A stretch of 64,000 nt of DNA from an uncultured Algibacter sp. (GTDB lineage Bacteria; Bacteroidota; Bacteroidia; Flavobacteriales; Flavobacteriaceae): NCBI RefSeq assembly GCF_947495925.1, contig NZ_CANMAU010000005.1:248001-312000 (forward strand), in the 5' to 3' direction. The notes beneath the pieces are model-generated. The model saw only the letters and a list, made by a program, of their open reading frames with translations. It had not been told where the DNA came from and searched no databases. Positions 52,351 through 61,200 of this stretch are shown in pieces. The first letter of the stretch is position 1. Each line of letters starts with the position of its first letter. The translations under genes and the position numbers were made by a program.

Positions 52351-54894
52351 TTAATATAAAATTATTATGACTTTAGAGATAGTAAAATAATTATCATCTA
52401 TCAATTTAATGAGATAAGTGCCGCTTGAAAGTGACGATATATTTAGAACCACTTCCGGTTTAGGTGTGTGCATAGCTTTATTCAAAACACGTCTTCCATC
52501 TATACCATAAATATTAATCTCATTTATATTGATACCTTTAGTTCTTATATTAAGAATATCTTTTGATGGCACCGGAAACAATACAATGTCGTTTTGGTTT
52601 ACCTTATTAATAGACAAGCGACTTAGTGTACCAAAAAATTCTATTTCTCCAATAGCGGACCACGCACTTTCTCGTGTATCACCTCCGCTATTAAATCGCC
52701 CATACCCTATTAATTTTACGTATCGTGCATTTATAGTAACCTCATACTGATTAAAATCTGTTGTGCCCGTTGCGGTTAATAACAAATCTCCAGAAGTTGG
52801 TAAAACCATTGAAAAATTCGACGGATCAGTTCCCGTAGTTGAAACCCAAACTTGGTAACCAAAAGCATCAGATTTATTGGTTGTACTAAATTGTACTAAA
52901 TCTAGATGATATTCATCTCCTAAATCATAAATGATATATTCCCCATCACCTTTATAATCCCCCGAAAGAACTGGACCATCATCGGCAGCCCAAACGGAGC
53001 CATTGTCCTTATCTAGTGTATTAGATGCATAGTTAAACTTGGTCGTACCATTTACTTCTTGTTTAGAAAAGGAATGAATAATTACAGGGTCACTATCTAG
53101 GCCAGTATTAATAAGGTCGTATAAATCTGTTAAATCTGCACCTTCCTGTGTAACATTTAAAGTTCTAATAATATCATCACCTCCTGGATCTTGTGAAAAT
53201 GTTACAGTTCCACCTCTACTATTCGTATCCATGTTTTCGGTAACTGTAACAGAAACGTTTGCATCGCCAGTACCTGAGTTAATATCGATAGATATCCATG
53301 CATCATTTGACACAGCTGTCCAACTAACATTCGCAAAAACCGAAACACCTTTACTACCTCCATCTTTAGTAAACGTTGGCAAACTTCCTACAGTTAATGA
53401 TTCTGGAATGTCAATAGTACAATCACCATCCATTATACTAGCCCCAAAATTATCTACAAAGCAAGCTCCAATTCCATAACCAACCATATCATCGGTTGTT
53501 GGTCTATACGAAGCCATATCTGCCCCTTTTCCTGCAGACCCAGTTCCTGAAAACATAAATATTTCACCATCAACTATTGCTGAAATTCCTGTTTCTTCAG
53601 AAAAACCCGTATTTGTTGCACCTAAAACAGTCCCTGTATACACATTACCCGCATAAGTTAGGGCTGTGCCAAGGCCAACATAAGAAGTAGTTGTGTTCCC
53701 TGTAAGTACATCCGTAATATTTGCGTTACCAGATGAAAAATAGATTAAGTTATTTGCAACTGTCCCAGTTGGATCAGTAGACCCTTTGGCTTCATTAAAG
53801 AATAAAGGCGCATTAGTATTTATAATAGTATTATTTGAAAGGTTTATATTTTCAACTTGTTGATATCCATTTGATTCGTTTGAAGACGAACAAAGTACTG
53901 AGTTATTCTCATTTCCTCCTAAAAATGTTATTCCATTATTCCAAATACCTTGATCAACAACCGTAATACAATCTTGAATATAATTATTGGTAATGGTATG
54001 TTCACTATCAACAATTCTTATACCTCCAGTACCATCAACATTTTCACCTAAAAAGTAATTACCATCAACAGTAGCATGCGAACCATGACGAAGCACTAAA
54101 GAACCCCTGCTTCTTCTGAAAGTATTGTTTATATAGGTGTTGTTTTTACTTTTATTTGTAATGATTTCATTTTCACCATCAGCCTCGACAAAATAATTAT
54201 TAGAAACTATACAGCTACTGTTAACCATTTGATATGAACTAGTTCCTATTCGTATAGTCTCACTATCTCCAGCATTACTTAGCGAAGGATCAATCTTTTC
54301 ATAATTATAGAAATAATTATTGCTAATCGTATGACCTACAACTGCACAAGGGTTATCGTCAAAATTATAGGCAAGCTCAACGAGAATCATATTTCCTGAA
54401 GATGCCTTATTCATAAATGAACAGTTTATAACAGTATTATAAGTTCCGTACAACATAATCCAATTATGCTTTGTGCTTGTTGTTGGGCTTGGATTTTCAA
54501 TTGTTAACCCGTCCATTGCACAGTTTTGGATTGTACTATTATTTGCATAATCCGTTCCGTTTCTAAATTCAATTACACTACTAGATCCGTAACCTCCTTG
54601 CCAATGAAAACCGTCAACAACGACATGATCACCACCAATATTCAGTTGTAACCCCCCTGTAAATTTTACTCCACCAGGAGTTTCTGCTCTAAAAACAATT
54701 GGATTGTCTGTAGTTCCATTACCAATAAAATCAATTGTGGAACTAGAGTTGTAATTGCCATTTGCTAGTACTATGACATCTCCAGGCACATAAGCTTGAT
54801 CCTCCAATGCAGCAGGATCATTGATATTATATGTGGTTTGACTTATTAGTAATGACGAAAAAAGTAATAATGCACAAAGTAATATATTTTTCAT
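52351..54894 (-). CDS. PL6 alginate lyase with BACON, discoidin-like and type IX tail domains
   Basis: This 847-residue protein has a signal peptide (MKNILLCALLLFSSLLIS) and a PL6 right-handed beta-helix (about 20-470). PL6 catalytic signatures are present: NEIITNKSKNNTYINN (Lys) and GSLVLRHGSHATVDGNYFLG (Arg, His). A BACON-type domain follows (about 500-595, VSWTAVSNDAWISIDINSG), then an F5/8-type beta-sandwich (about 610-755, probably carbohydrate binding) and a type A secretion tail (about 765-847, LFPVPSKDILNIRTKG). Secretion by the type IX system to the surface or medium is expected. PL6 enzymes prefer MG or G-rich alginate. The operator pair at 54912..54934 lies 18 bases upstream. Confidence 0.92.
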   Translation of the reverse strand: MKNILLCALLLFSSLLISQTTYNINDPAALEDQAYVPGDVIVLANGNYNSSSTIDFIGNGTTDNPIVFRAETPGGVKFTGGLQLNIGGDHVVVDGFHWQGGYGSSSVIEFRNGTDYANNSTIQNCAMDGLTIENPSPTTSTKHNWIMLYGTYNTVINCSFMNKASSGNMILVELAYNFDDNPCAVVGHTISNNYFYNYEKIDPSLSNAGDSETIRIGTSSYQMVNSSCIVSNNYFVEADGENEIITNKSKNNTYINNTFRRSRGSLVLRHGSHATVDGNYFLGENVDGTGGIRIVDSEHTITNNYIQDCITVVDQGIWNNGITFLGGNENNSVLCSSSNESNGYQQVENINLSNNTIINTNAPLFFNEAKGSTDPTGTVANNLIYFSSGNANITDVLTGNTTTSYVGLGTALTYAGNVYTGTVLGATNTGFSEETGISAIVDGEIFMFSGTGSAGKGADMASYRPTTDDMVGYGIGACFVDNFGASIMDGDCTIDIPESLTVGSLPTFTKDGGSKGVSVFANVSWTAVSNDAWISIDINSGTGDANVSVTVTENMDTNSRGGTVTFSQDPGGDDIIRTLNVTQEGADLTDLYDLINTGLDSDPVIIHSFSKQEVNGTTKFNYASNTLDKDNGSVWAADDGPVLSGDYKGDGEYIIYDLGDEYHLDLVQFSTTNKSDAFGYQVWVSTTGTDPSNFSMVLPTSGDLLLTATGTTDFNQYEVTINARYVKLIGYGRFNSGGDTRESAWSAIGEIEFFGTLSRLSINKVNQNDIVLFPVPSKDILNIRTKGININEINIYGIDGRRVLNKAMHTPKPEVVLNISSLSSGTYLIKLIDDNYFTISKVIIILY

Positions 54895-54911
54895 TTTAGA
54901 TTAATTTAAAA

Positions 54912-54934
54912 TGGTTTACCAAATTGGTTAACCA
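54912..54934. promoter_or_regulatory. Tandem GntR operators before PL6
   Basis: Perfect palindromes TGGTTTACCA (54912..54921) and TGGTTAACCA (54925..54934) are 13 bp apart, 18 bases upstream of the PL6 start. I found no clear TTG/TAnnTTTG pair beside them, so the promoter may be atypical or the sites may lie in the leader of a longer transcript. Confidence 0.72.
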
Positions 54935-55032
54935 CGAGGTTGTAAATTTTTTAAATTAGTAAGATCGGATTACCATATATTAAGATTCAACTTATGGTTA
55001 TTTTCAATTTATTAAAAGGTATTTAAACAGAA

Positions 55033-55800
55033 CTACATATTGTAAACTCCTCCATTAATATCTAAAGTTGCCCCTGTTATGAAACCATCGTATTCTGAAG
55101 CTAGAAACAAAACCGCACGAGCTACGTCATCTGAATTGCCGGCACGTTGAATTGGAATACTGGCAGTCGTAGCATCTGCTGATTCTTTTGTAGTATGCGT
55201 ATTATGAAAAGAAGTACCAAGAATAAGGCCAGGTGCCACCGCATTAACCCTAGTTCCTTGAGGTCCAAGCTCTGTTGAAAGTGCTCTTGTATAGGTTAAT
55301 ATAGCTCCCTTACTAGTAGCGTAAGCCAACGACCCAGGATGTCCCCCTTTTCTTCCTGCTAGTGATGCCAAATTAACAATACTGCTGTTGCTGTTTTTTG
55401 CCAAATAGGGTGATGCAGCTCGTGTTACAAACATCATAGAAGTTAGGTTAATATCCATAACCTTATGCCAAAACTCAGCTCGCATATCACCCAATAACTT
55501 ACGCGCTACAAGTGAACCAGCATTATTTATTAATATATCCAAACTACCTAACGTCTCTACGGTCTCTTCAATTAAAGTAATGGCATCACCTTCTTTTGTT
55601 AAGTCACCACTTATAGCAACTGCTTTTTGTCCTTTGTCAATTGCATATGTTTTTAATTGATTAGCTCTATCCGCACTTGAAAAATAATGGATAGAAACAT
55701 TTGCTCCGTTATCAATAAAATGTTTGGTAATTGCTTCACCAATACCTTGTGCACCAGCGGTAATAAGTATATTTTTTCCAGATAATTTAGTATTTAACAT
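55033..55800 (-). CDS. Second SDR reductase, probable DEH reductase
   Basis: This 255-residue classical SDR has TAGAQGIG (cofactor glycine motif), NNAGS, and YATSKGA with the catalytic Tyr and Lys. It resembles the fold but not the close sequence of the SDR at 38525..39289. The loop after the second strand reads HYFSSADR; Ser and Arg here are typical of NADPH users. One cell carrying two DEH reductases with different cofactors is known from Sphingomonas (A1-R and A1-R'). It lies 10 bases after the PL7 gene at 55811. A fatty-acid or other ketone role is possible but less likely in this setting. Confidence 0.75.
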   Translation of the reverse strand: MLNTKLSGKNILITAGAQGIGEAITKHFIDNGANVSIHYFSSADRANQLKTYAIDKGQKAVAISGDLTKEGDAITLIEETVETLGSLDILINNAGSLVARKLLGDMRAEFWHKVMDINLTSMMFVTRAASPYLAKNSNSSIVNLASLAGRKGGHPGSLAYATSKGAILTYTRALSTELGPQGTRVNAVAPGLILGTSFHNTHTTKESADATTASIPIQRAGNSDDVARAVLFLASEYDGFITGATLDINGGVYNM

Positions 55801-55810
55801 GTCTTCTTAT

Positions 55811-56878
55811 TTAATCGTTTTTAGAAAAATAGCCTTCATTAGATACTGCAAGGCCACTTACTGTTATACTAGCCGTTTTAAACCAAACTTCAGCATAATT
55901 TCCACTGGCATATTGCTTTTGAATATCGCCTTCAAACGTTTCAGCTCTAGAACACCAGTTTCTATTAACTTCGGGTGATTTTCCATTGGTTTGATTATAA
56001 CAGCCTAACTTAAAAAAACAGCCTTCTTTAGCATAGGCATTTTTGCGCTCTACTCCATCTTGTCCTATTGGTACAAATAAATCTTGTGTTTGCTGAGGAA
56101 TCTCAGTAATGGTTGAATATTCAGATACTAGTAAGTTTTTAGTAAACGTCATAGTTTCATGTCCCTCACTTGTAAATTTCAAGTGCATTATACCTTCTTT
56201 TACTACAACCTCATAACTAAATTCTTCATCTAAAGCAATCCCTTCTTTAGGGGCTTCTGGATAAGTGTTTTCGCTAGTACCAACAACAGAAAAATCATAA
56301 CCCCAAACTGCTGATGAATAATCCCATCTTAGAGAATTATCATCTCCAGCTGTATTAATTTCATAGTGCCAAAACACCGAACCCTTGGTATGACCAGGGA
56401 ATTTTTTATAGAATATTTTTAAAGGTTCATTTTCAAACCCATCAGCACTATGAATTTGACCTACCACCACGGCATATGAAGCTGCTACCCGAGCATCACC
56501 AGTAGATGACACATTCTTTACCTTAAGTGTAGCGGTTAATTTATCATTGGCAGTTGCAGGATACCACTTTTTTAATTGAGCCAACTCTGTTCTACAATTA
56601 TTTGAAGTACCATGTGTATCTCCAGCATTTGGAGCTTTAAACACTACCCAATCTTCTTTACCATCATGCGTATTATAAAAGAAATCTTTATGCTCATAAT
56701 TGTTTGCTATACCAACATTTGAACCATCACCTAAAATTAAATTCCAATCATCAAAAAATGGAATAACATCACTCGAATATTCACTTTTTTGAATTTCATT
56801 AGACTTATTTTTACAGCTGCATACTGATAAGAAAACCCCAATACTAATCAATAATAGAATGATATTATTTTTATTCAT
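55811..56878 (-). CDS. PL7 exolyase-like lipoprotein (AlyA5-like) 1
   Basis: This protein of about 355 residues starts at the ATG at 56878 (MNKNNIILLLISIG, lipobox VCSC); an ATG nine codons upstream at 56905 is possible but adds a poor leader. PL7 signatures are CRTELAQL, VVGQIHSADGFENEPLKIFY and KLGCYNQTNG. The NEPLKIFYKK insert and C-NQTNG ending resemble the longer PL7 subfamily of Zobellia AlyA5, an exolytic enzyme. The mature start is basic (CKNKSNE), which argues against surface export, so a periplasmic exolyase is likely. It is a paralogue of the gene at 60139..61173. Confidence 0.87.
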   Translation of the reverse strand: MNKNNIILLLISIGVFLSVCSCKNKSNEIQKSEYSSDVIPFFDDWNLILGDGSNVGIANNYEHKDFFYNTHDGKEDWVVFKAPNAGDTHGTSNNCRTELAQLKKWYPATANDKLTATLKVKNVSSTGDARVAASYAVVVGQIHSADGFENEPLKIFYKKFPGHTKGSVFWHYEINTAGDDNSLRWDYSSAVWGYDFSVVGTSENTYPEAPKEGIALDEEFSYEVVVKEGIMHLKFTSEGHETMTFTKNLLVSEYSTITEIPQQTQDLFVPIGQDGVERKNAYAKEGCFFKLGCYNQTNGKSPEVNRNWCSRAETFEGDIQKQYASGNYAEVWFKTASITVSGLAVSNEGYFSKND

Positions 56879-56926
56879 TTTAATTATGCTTTTTAAGTCA
56901 GTCATTTATTTTTAGTTTAATCCTTA

Positions 56927-58201
56927 TTAAAAATAACCCAGTAAGGCTATTATTCCGTTATATGATATTACACAAGAAAATAAAAGCGCAGCAAACAAAC
57001 CTACATTTACAAAAACACCTGTTCTGTAACCTTTCATGACATTTTTATTATTTATCATTAGAATAATCCCAAGAATAACAATGGGTAACACGAAGACATT
57101 AAAAACTTGAGATAGTATCTGCATTTCTATAGGGTTAGCTCCGAATACCGGCACAATTAAAGCAACCAAACAGGCGATGAAGGTAACTATCTTAAATTGT
57201 CCCGAATTTGTATCTAATGTTCCTGATTGATAATCAGCTAAAAGTAATGGTGTTATTAACAAACAAGGAAATATTGAGGATAAACCTGCGCTAAGTGTTC
57301 CAAAAAAGAAAATGGTAACGGCTAGATTACCTGCAACCGGCTCTAAGGTATTGGCCATATCAAGAACCTGAGTTACTGGTTTTCCTTGATGAAACAGTGC
57401 ACCACATGCTACTGCCATAACAACAGCGCTTATAATAAACACTAGTATAGCCGCTGTAATAGCATCTCGTTTCTGCTGTGCCAAATGCTCTATGGTCCAC
57501 CCTTTTCCTTTTACAAAAAGTGGGCGTGATAAAAATGTTGCCGCTGCCATTGTTGTGCCTACAAAAGCAGCTACCATCATTTTCCCACCTGCCACATCAG
57601 GAATTGAAGGTATTAACCCCATAACTACATCGGCTGGTAAAGGGCTCACAAAAAATAAGGAAATTATAAACGAGCATGCCATAAAGGTTACAAAAATGAC
57701 TAATATCTTCTCAAAGAATGTGTATTTACCAACTAATAATAAACCATAAAAAGCAGCAATAATTACAATGGCAATAATGAGAACCGTTTCATATTTATAA
57801 CTCACCAAATCTTCAAAGTTCATTGCGAAAATCTCATAAAGCATATTTGTAGATATTCCTAAAATCCCCATAAGCGAGTTCCATTGACCAAATGAAATTC
57901 CAATTATAATAAGGATAGCCAAAAACTTGCCCCCTCTTATATGCTTTTTAAAACCGTAAAGTGCTGTTTCTCCTGTAATCAATCCATAATTGCCATATGC
58001 AAACATCAAAACTCCCGAAAACAAACAACTAAGCAAAAGCACCCATAATAATTGCATTCCGTAAGTACTTCCTGCAACAATCATAGATGTAACACTGCCA
58101 GTCCCTATAGTATAACCAATAGCAAAAATACCAGGGCCAAAACCTAAGACTAAAGCAATTATCTTTTTTAATAAGGATTTCTTCTTTTTCGACTCTAACA
58201 T
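56927..58201 (-). CDS. Nramp-superfamily transporter lacking the metal-binding motifs
   Basis: This 424-residue integral membrane protein has about 11 helices and an Nramp/SLC11-like start (ALVLGFGPGIFAIGYTIGTG, residues 16-35). In true metal transporters helix 1 carries DPGN and helix 6 MPH. Here helix 1 reads YTIGTGSVTSM (30-40), with no Asp or Asn, and helix 6 reads VGTTMAAATFLSR (214-226), with no His. Divalent metal transport is therefore unlikely. It sits between a PL7 exolyase and a gluconate kinase/6-phosphogluconate dehydrogenase fusion, in one operon (gaps 44 and 48 bases). A sugar acid or oligouronide substrate is inferred from context only. Confidence 0.72.
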   Translation of the reverse strand: MLESKKKKSLLKKIIALVLGFGPGIFAIGYTIGTGSVTSMIVAGSTYGMQLLWVLLLSCLFSGVLMFAYGNYGLITGETALYGFKKHIRGGKFLAILIIIGISFGQWNSLMGILGISTNMLYEIFAMNFEDLVSYKYETVLIIAIVIIAAFYGLLLVGKYTFFEKILVIFVTFMACSFIISLFFVSPLPADVVMGLIPSIPDVAGGKMMVAAFVGTTMAAATFLSRPLFVKGKGWTIEHLAQQKRDAITAAILVFIISAVVMAVACGALFHQGKPVTQVLDMANTLEPVAGNLAVTIFFFGTLSAGLSSIFPCLLITPLLLADYQSGTLDTNSGQFKIVTFIACLVALIVPVFGANPIEMQILSQVFNVFVLPIVILGIILMINNKNVMKGYRTGVFVNVGLFAALLFSCVISYNGIIALLGYF

Positions 58202-58245
58202 TACTTTTCGTATTTAGTTCCCTTGCTTTTTATCCCTTTTAATAT

Positions 58246-60126
58246 TTACTTCCAGTTAGTGTGGTGAAATTTTCCAGCACTGTCATCTGTTCGCTGATAC
58301 GTATGCGCTCCAAAATAATCGCGTTGAGCCTGAATAATATTTGCCGACGAATTTGCCGTAACATAAGCGTTTAAAAAATTAACAGATTCACTTAAACAAG
58401 GCACTGGAACTTCCATTAAAACACATTCAGATACCACATGGTTTATTAATGGTTTCATATATTGAATTTGCTTTATTATAGTTTTATGTGTCAAAATATT
58501 ATCACCATCTTTTAATACTGAAATCAATCCTTCCATAAAATCAGATTTTATAATACATCCGTTCGTCCATATTCTAGCTATTTCATTCAATTTTAGCTCC
58601 CATGTATAGGCTTTTCCGGCTTCTGAAATTAACTTAAACCCTTGAAAATGATTTATAATTCGAGCAAACTGATATGCATTTAAAACATCTGCATCTTCCA
58701 AATCTAAGGCTGTCGACTTTATATTAAAACTTATACTAGCTTGAAGTCTTTCTTCTTTATAAAACGATGTATAGCGTGCAAATAACGCAGAAGCAATTAA
58801 AGTACTTGGAGCGCCTAATTGCGCAGTTGCAATTGTGGTCCAATTTCCTGTACCTTTATTTCCTGCCTTATCTACTATTTTATTAACTAGCCACACTTCA
58901 CCATCTTTTTTTCTTAATATATCTATTGTTATCCCTAACAAATAACTATTGGCCTGAGGAATCCACGATTCCAATATATTGGCAATTTTATCTGGATTAT
59001 ACCCCATAGCTTTAAAAATGGTATATACTTCTGCTAATAGTTGCATTTCAACATATTCAATACCATTATGAACCATTTTTACAAAATGACCACTACCCTC
59101 TTCTCCTATATATGTACAGCAGGGCAAATTATTGGCATCTTTCGCCGCTATACCTTCTAAATACGGTTTAACCAAATTATAAGTTTCTTTGTTCCCCCCT
59201 GGCATAATAGAGGGCCCTTTAAGTGCACCTGCTTCTCCTCCTGAAACTCCTACGCCTATAAACTGAATATCCCTTGCTTTCAAATATTCATAACGCTGTT
59301 TTGTATCAAGGTAGTTCGAATTACCTCCATCAATTAAAACATCTCCTGATGACAAAAAAGGAATCAGATCCTCGATTACCATATCGGTAATATCACCTGC
59401 ATTGACCATCAGCATAATTTTTCTTGGTCTTTGTAACGATTCTACAAAATCTTTAATGCTTGAAAATGCTTTTGCTGACACAAGCTCACTATAACTATTC
59501 TTAAAATCTACAGCTATATTTTCTTCAACGCCTTTTATTTCACGATTATAGATTGATATATGAAAACCTTTTCGTGCTAAGTTTCTACTCAGACTCTTTC
59601 CCATAACCCCTAGTCCAAATAATCCGAATTCCGACTTTATATTCAATGCTTCTTTCACTTTTTCAACTATTTGTTTGGGTGTCAGTGCAATTTCTATTTC
59701 GATAGCATTTTTAGGTTCTTCTAGAATATCGAATTGAGATTGCAGTAATTTTGATGACATGAAATGTTCAGGCCTCTTGTTTAATCTTTCAAAAATCTGC
59801 TTAAAAGACCCTGACAAATACACCCATTTTACTTCATTTTTAATTGCACTACTTAAAACATCTCGATATCTCTGTTTTAACGCAGAACATACAATAACAC
59901 ATCCGCCTTTATCTAGTTGACTTTTAGCCAACTCATTCAAAACTTCTAACCAACCTTGTCTATCAACATCATTCAACGGTTTTCCGCTAGACATTTTCGT
60001 AATATTACTTTGAGGGTGAAAATCATCTCCATCAAAAAAGGGCATGCCTAAATGATGTGACAGTAATTTTCCTATGGTACTTTTTCCACTTCCAGAAACC
60101 CCCATTATGAAGACTACTTTTTTCAA
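58246..60126 (-). CDS. Gluconate kinase / 6-phosphogluconate dehydrogenase fusion
   Basis: This 626-residue bifunctional protein has two parts. Residues 1-165 are a GntK-type kinase with P-loop GVSGSGKS (9-16), FFDGDDFHPQSN and CSALKQRYRD. Residues 166-626 are a complete 6-phosphogluconate dehydrogenase with GLGVMG (171-176), the substrate signature GVSGGEAGALKGPSIMPGG, the catalytic GSGHFVKMVHNGIEY, and a C-terminal helical domain ending in YFGAHTYQR. Together they would turn gluconate into ribulose 5-phosphate plus CO2 and reduced cofactor. No frameshift joins them; the fusion is a clean frame. It lies in the alginate operon, 12 bases after the PL7 gene at 60139. Confidence 0.92.
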   Translation of the reverse strand: MKKVVFIMGVSGSGKSTIGKLLSHHLGMPFFDGDDFHPQSNITKMSSGKPLNDVDRQGWLEVLNELAKSQLDKGGCVIVCSALKQRYRDVLSSAIKNEVKWVYLSGSFKQIFERLNKRPEHFMSSKLLQSQFDILEEPKNAIEIEIALTPKQIVEKVKEALNIKSEFGLFGLGVMGKSLSRNLARKGFHISIYNREIKGVEENIAVDFKNSYSELVSAKAFSSIKDFVESLQRPRKIMLMVNAGDITDMVIEDLIPFLSSGDVLIDGGNSNYLDTKQRYEYLKARDIQFIGVGVSGGEAGALKGPSIMPGGNKETYNLVKPYLEGIAAKDANNLPCCTYIGEEGSGHFVKMVHNGIEYVEMQLLAEVYTIFKAMGYNPDKIANILESWIPQANSYLLGITIDILRKKDGEVWLVNKIVDKAGNKGTGNWTTIATAQLGAPSTLIASALFARYTSFYKEERLQASISFNIKSTALDLEDADVLNAYQFARIINHFQGFKLISEAGKAYTWELKLNEIARIWTNGCIIKSDFMEGLISVLKDGDNILTHKTIIKQIQYMKPLINHVVSECVLMEVPVPCLSESVNFLNAYVTANSSANIIQAQRDYFGAHTYQRTDDSAGKFHHTNWK

Positions 60127-60138
60127 TTGTTATAGATT

Positions 60139-61173
60139 TTAGTTGTTAGGCGAAGTACCTGCTCCTATAGTTCCTGCTCTAAACCAAACCTCAGCATAAC
60201 TCCCATTTTCATATTGTTTTGCAATATCTCCATTATAAGTTTCAGATTTAGTTGATTTTCCGTTAGCTTGATTATAAGCTCCTTGTTTAAAAAATTGTAT
60301 TTCTCCAGCATAGGCAGAATCACGCTCAACACCTCCTCCATTCTTTGATGCATATACTACCAACACCTGCTTTGGAATATCTTCTTTTTCTGAAAAATCT
60401 GATTGCAATAAGTTTTTTGTAAAAGTTTTAGTCTCATGTCCTTCGCTCGAAAAAGAGAGATACATCATGCCTTTATAAACATTTACTACATAACTAAACT
60501 CTTCTCCTAAAGCAATACCATCTTCCGGTTCATTTGGATACCCATCTGGACTTGTACCTACCGTAGCCCAATCAGTTCCCCAAACAACCGTTGAAAAATC
60601 CCATCGACCAGAATTATCTCCAGCTGTATTAATTTCATAATTCCAAAACACAGATCCCTTTTTGTGGCCTGGGAACTTTTTATAAAAGATTTTTAAAGGT
60701 TCGTTTTCATGTCCTTCGTCACTATGTATCTGTCCAACAACTACCGAAAAAGACGACGGGACACTTGCATCTCCAGTTGTTGATACGTGCTGTACTTTTA
60801 ATGTCCCTGTTAATTTTCCTCCTACCTCTGGTATCCAATGCTGTTTCTCCCCTAATTCTGTTCTTGTATTACTAGATGTTCTAGAAGTAATACCCGAATT
60901 TGGTGTTTTGTAAACTACCCAATTGGTATTATCATCACTTTCTACGTAAAAAAAGTTGCTTTTTCGAAAATTCACTAAACTATCAGAACGAGTTCCATCT
61001 CCTAAAAGGATTCTCCATTTATCCATAAAAGGGATAACGTCATTTGGATAAATTATGGCTTTTGAATCTATATTATCCATATGTTTTGATTTATCAATAC
61101 AACTATTTATCATGAGCCCAAGGCTAATAAATAAAGAAAATTGAAATATTGATTTAATCGTTTTAATAGTCAT
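60139..61173 (-). CDS. PL7 exolyase-like lipoprotein (AlyA5-like) 2
   Basis: This 344-residue paralogue of the PL7 at 55811 has a lipobox (INSC, Cys about 25) followed by basic residues (IDKSKHM), suggesting a periplasmic location. Signatures are NTRTELGEKQHW, VVGQIHSDEGHENEPLKIFY and FKQGAYNQANGKS. All catalytic positions (Arg, Gln/His, Tyr) are present. The Cys of the 55811 protein's C-NQTNG segment is replaced by Ala here. Likely role: trimming oligoalginates to monomers alongside PL17. It lies 27 bases after kdgK. Confidence 0.87.
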   Translation of the reverse strand: MTIKTIKSIFQFSLFISLGLMINSCIDKSKHMDNIDSKAIIYPNDVIPFMDKWRILLGDGTRSDSLVNFRKSNFFYVESDDNTNWVVYKTPNSGITSRTSSNTRTELGEKQHWIPEVGGKLTGTLKVQHVSTTGDASVPSSFSVVVGQIHSDEGHENEPLKIFYKKFPGHKKGSVFWNYEINTAGDNSGRWDFSTVVWGTDWATVGTSPDGYPNEPEDGIALGEEFSYVVNVYKGMMYLSFSSEGHETKTFTKNLLQSDFSEKEDIPKQVLVVYASKNGGGVERDSAYAGEIQFFKQGAYNQANGKSTKSETYNGDIAKQYENGSYAEVWFRAGTIGAGTSPNN

Positions 61174-61200
61174 AATGAATAATATTTTATTCGTTTAATT

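Noticed and set aside
56927-58201. Ordinary MntH manganese transporter
   Set aside because: Both metal-ligand motifs are missing, and the operon has no metal gene.
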